From positions 1 through 38,857 of the forward strand of contig JAQBQF010000142.1 of the NCBI GenBank assembly GCA_028287115.1: a stretch of 38,857 nt of DNA, given 5' to 3'. The notes under the pieces were generated by a model, which worked only from the letters and a program-made list of their open reading frames with translations, made no database searches and was not told where the DNA came from. The position numbers and the translations under genes are program-made. The first letter of the stretch is position 1. Each line of letters starts with the position of its first letter. The DNA comes from Myxococcales bacterium (GTDB taxonomy: Bacteria > Myxococcota_A > Polyangia > Haliangiales > Haliangiaceae). Shown in pieces: positions 34,676 through 38,857 of the stretch.

Positions 34676-35823
34676 AGGGCCTCGGGCTTCATCTGCCGCG
34701 CGCGACGGTCGGTGTGTCGCGTTGGCGCCGGTTCCGCGCGGCGGTCGATTGGCCGCTGATCGTCACGATCCTCGCGCTCTGCACGATCGGCATGCTGAAC
34801 CTGTACTCCGCCACCCGCGGCGTGCGGCACAACGCGAAGTTCGACAAGCAACTGCAATGGATGATCATCGGCGCGATCGGCTTCGCCGTCGTCACGGTGA
34901 TCGACTATCGCGCGCTCGTGCGCCTCGCGTGGGTTGGCCTCGGCATCGCGATGTGCATGCTCGTGATCGCGCGTCTGTTCGGCTCGGGCGGCGGCGATGC
35001 CGATACCCACGGCCAGACGTATCGCTGGCTCAATTTCGGCGGCCTGGGCATCCAGCCGAGCGAGCTCGTCAAGCTGATGACGATCCTCGCGCTCGCGCAC
35101 ATGTTCGCCGAGTCCGAGCCGACTCGCTACACGCCCCGCATCATCGCGGTCCGGTTCATCGTGCTGCTCATCGCGATCATCATGATCGCGGTACAGCCCG
35201 ACCTCGGCACGGCCGTGCTGCTGAGCCTGATCGTGCTCACGGTCGGCTTTCTCGCGATGCCGAACCTGTGGCCGATGGTCTACATCACCGCTGGCTCGCT
35301 GCTCGCGATCCCGATCCTGTGGGAGAACCTGCACGAGTACCAAAAAGATCGGCTGCTCGGGTTCATCGACTGCAACGTCGCGCCGACGAAGGCGTGCTGG
35401 CACACCCAGCAATCGATCTATGCGGTCGGCTCTGGAAAGATCTGGGGCAAGGGCTTCCTCGAAGGCACCCAGAACCAGTTCAACTTCGTGCCGGAGCACT
35501 GGACCGATTTTCCGTACTGCGTGTGGGCGGAAGAGTGGGGCTTCATCGGCTCGGTATTCCTGCTGGCGATCTTCGGCTTCCTGCTGCTGTGGACGATCAA
35601 CGTCGCGCTGTCGGCGCGCGATCGGATCGGCGCGGTGATCTGCATCGGCGTCGCGGCGATGACGTTCTGGCACGTCGTCGTCAACGTCGCGATGGTGCTC
35701 GGCCTCGCGCCCGTCGTCGGCGTGACGCTCCCGTTCATCTCGTACGGCGGCAGCTCGCTGGTAACGTTCTTCCTGGCGATGGGCCTCGTCGCGAACGTCT
35801 CGTTGCGCAAGCACGGCTATTAG
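34672..35823 (+). CDS. rodA: RodA, SEDS peptidoglycan glycosyltransferase
   Basis: 383 residues from the ATG at 34672, overlapping the mrdA stop (ATGA). It has about ten membrane helices, beginning DWPLIVTILALCTIGMLNLY. SEDS signatures are YRWLNFGGLGIQPSELVKL, the catalytic-loop aspartate in QPDLGTAVLL, and PFISYGGSSLVTFFLAMGL near the end. EGTQNQFNFVPEHWTDF is the typical RodA periplasmic loop. RodA polymerises glycan strands from lipid II together with PBP2. A slight oddity is a larger loop with two cysteines (IDCNVAPTKACWHT), which could form a periplasmic disulfide. Last gene of the operon; a kptA remnant follows directly. Confidence 0.97.
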   Translation: MKGLGLHLPRATVGVSRWRRFRAAVDWPLIVTILALCTIGMLNLYSATRGVRHNAKFDKQLQWMIIGAIGFAVVTVIDYRALVRLAWVGLGIAMCMLVIARLFGSGGGDADTHGQTYRWLNFGGLGIQPSELVKLMTILALAHMFAESEPTRYTPRIIAVRFIVLLIAIIMIAVQPDLGTAVLLSLIVLTVGFLAMPNLWPMVYITAGSLLAIPILWENLHEYQKDRLLGFIDCNVAPTKACWHTQQSIYAVGSGKIWGKGFLEGTQNQFNFVPEHWTDFPYCVWAEEWGFIGSVFLLAIFGFLLLWTINVALSARDRIGAVICIGVAAMTFWHVVVNVAMVLGLAPVVGVTLPFISYGGSSLVTFFLAMGLVANVSLRKHGY

Positions 35824-35965
35824 CGAGGAAGGTCGGTGGACGTCGAGGCAAGCCGGTCGTACTGATCGTGCGCGCCGGCGATATGACGGAGTCCACGTTT
35901 TTCTGTCGAAGAATGGCGTGTGGCTCGTCGAGCACGTGCCTCCCGAGTACCTCGTGTTTCGCTAA
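35824..35965 (+). pseudogene. Degraded C-terminal fragment of an RNA 2'-phosphotransferase gene (kptA/tpt1-like)
   Basis: Immediately after the rodA stop, one frame reads RKVGGRRGKPVVLIVRAGDM. From about 35882 a different frame reads YDGVHVFLSKNGVWLVEHVP then PEYLVFR and a stop at 35963-35965. Together they match the C-terminal end of KptA/Tpt1 proteins: '..G.RHGKPVVL.V.AG.M...GH.F..S.NGVWLT..VP..YL'. Tpt1 enzymes remove a 2'-phosphate from RNA using NAD. The N-terminal two thirds are absent and the remainder is frameshifted near 35880, so it cannot make a functional enzyme. It is probably a relic left when upstream sequence was deleted up to rodA. Confidence 0.65.
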
Positions 35966-36098
35966 GTGCCTGATCGGATCCGGATACCGATACGGGAGGC
36001 CACGGATGCGCAAATTGTGAAAGCAGCTGGGGCACTCACACTTCCCCTCGTTTCACGAAAGCGCTATCCATTGCTCGCTGCGAAACAGGGGAGGTGTT

Positions 36099-36761
36099 GT
36101 GAGTCACCGCATTCCGAGGAGTGACATGATCGACCTGCGCCGCCGGGCGGAGGAACAGCTCGGTCCTCGCGTGCTCGCCCAATCACGACTCGCGTACGAG
36201 CTCGAGCTGTTGCAGATCGAGCTCGAGCTGCAGAACGAAGAGCTGAGGATGGCGCGCAGCGACTTGCGCGACGCGAAGCAACGGTACCTCGATCTGTACG
36301 AGCACGGTCCGCTCGGATACGTCGCGGTCGATACGTTCGGGCGAATCGTCGAGAGCAACATGAGGCTCGCGGAGATGATCGCCGTGCATCACGGCGAGCT
36401 GTGCGGCGCGCCGCTGGCGACGTTCATGAGCGATGACGACGCCGACTCGTTCCAGTCTCATCTCCGCGACGTGCCCGCGGACTCCGCCTATCACCTCGAC
36501 GTGCACCTCGTCCGCAGCGACGGCCAAGTCCTGCCCGTGCGCTTCGATATCGTGATCGGAGGCGACAGCTGCTACCGCATCGCGATCACGCGGCGAGCGG
36601 TGATGCGCGAGGTCGAAGAGGTGTTCGCGATCGTGCTCGCGGCGCTCGATCTCGTCGAGCGCGAGAGCCGGCTCGGACCCGACCGCGCGGCCGCGGCATT
36701 CGCGCGGGGACGCGAGACGATCGCGCGGCTGCGGGCGGAACGTAGGGTCGTCGCGTCGTAG
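36099..36761 (+). CDS. Stand-alone PAS domain protein with N-terminal coiled coil
   Basis: 220 residues from a GTG at 36099 with a good Shine-Dalgarno (GGGGAGG, 36088-36094). Residues about 25-60 form a coiled coil of the type found before PAS domains in histidine kinases (YELELLQIELELQNEELRMA). The PAS domain follows (about 65-165): YLDLYEHGPLGYVAVDTFGR, IVESNMRLAEMI, then LDVHLVRSDGQVLPVRFDIV. The C-terminus is helical, with no kinase, GGDEF or DNA-binding domain. It could sense a ligand or redox state and pass the signal by dimerising with another protein. Upstream (35966-36098) I see no clear promoter. Confidence 0.85.
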   Translation: MSHRIPRSDMIDLRRRAEEQLGPRVLAQSRLAYELELLQIELELQNEELRMARSDLRDAKQRYLDLYEHGPLGYVAVDTFGRIVESNMRLAEMIAVHHGELCGAPLATFMSDDDADSFQSHLRDVPADSAYHLDVHLVRSDGQVLPVRFDIVIGGDSCYRIAITRRAVMREVEEVFAIVLAALDLVERESRLGPDRAAAAFARGRETIARLRAERRVVAS

Positions 36762-36940
36762 GCGACAGCTCGGGATGTTTCGTCCAACCGGGAGGACATC
36801 CAACAACAACCGGTCCGGATCTTCCCGTGAGGAAGACACCCAACAAGTGCCCCGGTCCCGATCGTCATGCGCAGTGCTCTCGACAGCGCATTGCCGATGC
36901 GCGCACGTCTTCTGATCGCCGTGTCGGGCGCGCACGCGAC

Positions 36941-37813
36941 ATGCATCTCGTCGCGATCATGGGCCAGATAGAAGACGTGCCCGTCCCTGATCGGGATGAC
37001 GACGAGGGTCGTTTCATTTCGGAGATCGAGTCGCACGCGCTGTTGCCCGCCCACGTGACTGCAGCGACGGCAGCCATCGTGACGATGTGTACCCTCGCGG
37101 AGAGGCTGACGACGGGCCAGGCATACGACCTCCTCGTGGCGCTCCCCGCGCAGATCCAGCCACTCTTCGACCGGTGCATGCGGCGCAAGGGCCGATCGGT
37201 CGTGAAGCTCGCCGGCGCCGAGCTCCTCGACCGTGTCGCCATCCGTCTCGACGTCACGCCGGCTCACGCCGAGCTGATTTGCGATTGCATCTTCAGATCT
37301 GTCAGAGCCCGACTCCCCGGCGATGTCGTCGAGCACGTGGCCAATCAGCTCCCGAAAAGCCTGAGCGACCTGTGGTGCGGCACCAGGCACGCGGTCGCGG
37401 ACGCCGCTAGCGTCACCGAGACCTCCGCGCGACAGCAGCTCCTCGCCGAGATCGCGGATCGCGCGCCGCTGCCGGCAGGCATCACCGCCCCCGACGCGTT
37501 CTCGGCCGCGATGTGCACCTTTTCGCGCCACCTGAGCGGAGGCGAAGCCCGCGACGTGTTCCTCGGGTTGCCCGAGTCGGTGCGCCGATTGCTCGAGCGC
37601 TGTCTAGTTCACCGTCACGAACAAGCTGCGGTGTTCGATCGAGCAGAGCTCGTGAACAGCGTCGCCGACGAGCTCGACACCGCTCCGGCCGTTGCGGAGC
37701 AGATCGTTCGTGTCGTGCTTGCCGCGGTCAAGCGCCTGTTGCCGACCAAGCAAGTACACGACGTCGCGAGCCAGCTGCCACCCGACCTGCGCGAGATCTG
37801 GAGATCGGCATGA
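36941..37813 (+). CDS. Protein with two DUF2267 domains
   Basis: I prefer the ATG at 36941 because the earlier part (open from a GTG at 36827) is Arg-rich and not like the rest. The protein has two similar halves. Half 1 has AATAAIVTMCTLAERLTTGQA then YDLLVALPAQIQPLFDRC. Half 2 has DAFSAAMCTFSRHLSGGEAR then DVFLGLPESVRRLLERC. This 'A......tL..RLs.geA.dl...LP..l..l' order is DUF2267, here doubled, with each half closing in 'V..QLP..L..IW/LW'. The function of the family is unknown; bacterial members are often near stress genes. Its stop overlaps the pcm start (ATGA), so the two proteins are coupled. Confidence 0.8.
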   Translation: MHLVAIMGQIEDVPVPDRDDDEGRFISEIESHALLPAHVTAATAAIVTMCTLAERLTTGQAYDLLVALPAQIQPLFDRCMRRKGRSVVKLAGAELLDRVAIRLDVTPAHAELICDCIFRSVRARLPGDVVEHVANQLPKSLSDLWCGTRHAVADAASVTETSARQQLLAEIADRAPLPAGITAPDAFSAAMCTFSRHLSGGEARDVFLGLPESVRRLLERCLVHRHEQAAVFDRAELVNSVADELDTAPAVAEQIVRVVLAAVKRLLPTKQVHDVASQLPPDLREIWRSA

Positions 37814-38448
37814 GCCCCGACGAGCTCGTCCGCGTTCTCGTCGCCAAGGGTGTGCGCGATGCGCGCGTGCTCGACGCGTTCCGGACCGTACCGCGGAAGA
37901 GCTTCGTGCCGCCCGAAGAGGAACGCGACGCGTACGTCGACGTGCCGGTGAGGATTCCGCACGAGCAGGTGACGACTCAGCCATCGCTCATGGCGCTGAT
38001 GGTCGAGGCGCTCGAGCTCCGCGGTCACGAACGCGTGCTCGAGGTCGGGACGGGACTTGGCTTCCAAACGGCGATCCTCGCCACCTTGAGCCGTGAGGTC
38101 GTCTCGATCGAACGATTTGCCGATCTGGCCGCGACATCGCGACGCAATCTCGCATCCGTCGGCATCGAGAATGCGATCGTGATCGTCGGAGATGGCTCGC
38201 TCGGCGTCCCGGAACACGCGCCCTATGACGCCATCGTGACGGCCGCGGCCGCCCCCCGCGTACCACCCGCGCTGGTCGAGGAGCTCTCGGAGGGCGGACG
38301 GCTGGTCCACCCGCTCGGGCCCGGCGGTCACGAGGTGGTGATCGCGTGGCGAAAGCAAGACGGCAAGCTCGTGACCGAGCGCGATATCACTCTCGCTTAC
38401 TTCGTCCCGATGGTGGGCGCGTTCGGTGCACACGAAGATCGTAGGTGA
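37810..38448 (+). CDS. pcm: Protein-L-isoaspartate O-methyltransferase
   Basis: 212 residues from the ATG at 37810. After the N-terminal VRDARVLDAFRTVPRKSFVP come the family's substrate-binding segments (VRIPHEQVTTQPSLMALMVE) and the SAM-binding motif I VLEVGTGLGFQTAIL. Motif II is around YDAIVTAAAAPRVP and the closing motif is GGRLVHPLG. In most PCMTs the substrate segment is GQ.(I/T)SQP; here it is HEQVTTQP, a common variant. The enzyme methylates isoaspartyl residues in aged proteins to start their repair. It is translationally coupled to the DUF2267 gene. Confidence 0.93.
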   Translation: MSPDELVRVLVAKGVRDARVLDAFRTVPRKSFVPPEEERDAYVDVPVRIPHEQVTTQPSLMALMVEALELRGHERVLEVGTGLGFQTAILATLSREVVSIERFADLAATSRRNLASVGIENAIVIVGDGSLGVPEHAPYDAIVTAAAAPRVPPALVEELSEGGRLVHPLGPGGHEVVIAWRKQDGKLVTERDITLAYFVPMVGAFGAHEDRR

Positions 38449-38627
38449 CCTCGAAACGCGAGAGGAGCCTTCGCTCGTTGCTCTCTAACAATCGCGAGGA
38501 TCCGCTCGTTTGCTCCTTGAAAGGATCGCGAAGACCAGGCTGCGCAGGCCGCTACGGTACGGTCGCGCTACGCAAGACGACGAGATCGATCTCGTCGCGT
38601 CCGAGCTGGAGCCGTGTGTCGCGATCG
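38449..38627 (+). other. Short gap without a recognised gene
   Basis: The bases after pcm contain a short open frame from 38510, but it matches nothing I know and lacks a ribosome site. I found no terminator hairpin. Confidence 0.3.
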
Positions 38628-38857
38628 TCACCCCGGGCACGATCCACACGCGATCTGCATCCGGTGATCATTCGTGCCCGGCTCTGCGCGGAGGATGATC
38701 TGACGGCGGACCGGATGTCCCCGTTCGGGCGGCGCGGCACGAGGTTCGGGCATCGGATGTCGCTCGGGCATCAATCGCGTCGGCGGTTCGGTTGCGGCGG
38801 CGGTGCCGGTGTCGGCGGCGGTGTCGCTCGCGGCGGCGGTGGCGGCGGTGGTGCCGG
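38628..38857 (-). CDS. Possible C-terminal end of a minus-strand gene with low-complexity sequence
   Basis: On the minus strand one frame is open from the window edge to a TGA at 38628-38630. It starts with an Ala/Thr-rich stretch (GTTAATAAASDTAADTGTAA), then TEPPTRLMPERHPMPEPR and ends DHRMQIACGSCPG. Third positions are mostly G/C, as in real genes here. A second minus frame gives a Pro-rich tail (PAPPPPPPPRATPPPTPAPP) ending at RRRD, which could equally be the true C-terminus. The G-rich repeat at 38780-38857 makes all frames look open, so I cannot choose. Confidence 0.3.
   Translation of the reverse strand, partial: GTTAATAAASDTAADTGTAAATEPPTRLMPERHPMPEPRAAPPERGHPVRRQIILRAEPGTNDHRMQIACGSCPG

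Noticed and set aside
36762..36940. N-terminal extension of the DUF2267 protein from the GTG at 36827
   Set aside because: The 38 extra residues are Arg/Ser-rich and unlike the rest, and there is no convincing ribosome site before the GTG. The ATG at 36941 leads directly into the domain.

Overview
The window is high-GC DNA with strong G/C preference at third codon positions, densely coding on both strands. The gene content suggests a Myxococcota (former Deltaproteobacteria) genome, perhaps a Kofleriaceae/Haliangium-like lineage. The reasons are lipoproteins and SurA-like proteins with Ala/Pro/Gly linkers, a 2,376-residue TPR protein, an NAD-IDH-type isocitrate dehydrogenase and a complete mre rod-shape operon. 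This placement is inference; there is no rRNA or other marker gene. I saw no tRNA, rRNA or CRISPR array.

Layout. (1) 1-5,180 is an accessory, partly degraded stretch. It holds the end-truncated endonuclease V gene, a cysteine-rich lipoprotein, a frameshifted glutathione S-transferase, a RAYT/IS200-like mobile element with long imperfect inverted ends and a 67-bp repeat array (2,411-4,096), a deoxyribosyltransferase-like gene and a 23-bp minisatellite. (2) 5,183-10,721 holds an envelope-stress-like module: a 128-aa unknown, a divergent coiled-coil protein, then pspA (bacterial ESCRT-III), a tandem-AAA+ ATPase, a TerB-like protein, a Rieske ferredoxin and isocitrate dehydrogenase. The last five are closely spaced on the + strand. 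(3) 10,718-14,211 holds an unknown protein, a stand-alone MshEN-like domain, a PQQ-type sugar dehydrogenase lipoprotein and a SUKH-like protein. (4) 14,337-20,269 is a minus-strand proteostasis operon, clpB > J-domain protein > lon, closed by a clear intrinsic terminator. (5) 20,341-29,791 holds the giant TPR protein and a PpiD/SurA-like periplasmic isomerase with a Lys/Ala/Asp repeat insertion. (6) 30,073-35,823 is the cell-shape operon mreB-mreC-(45-aa membrane peptide)-mreD-mrdA-rodA, in which every junction after mreC is a GTGA/ATGA stop-start overlap. A degraded kptA tail follows immediately. (7) 36,099-38,857 holds a PAS protein, a double DUF2267 protein coupled to pcm, and a low-complexity window end.

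The most interesting candidate system is the pspA-AAA+-terB block. An ESCRT-III homologue sits next to a AAA+ protein that could remodel it, as Vps4 does in eukaryotes. It is flanked by two unrecognised small proteins that may be extra parts. The unannotated 45-aa membrane peptide between mreC and mreD and the asymmetric RAYT element are the next best leads.
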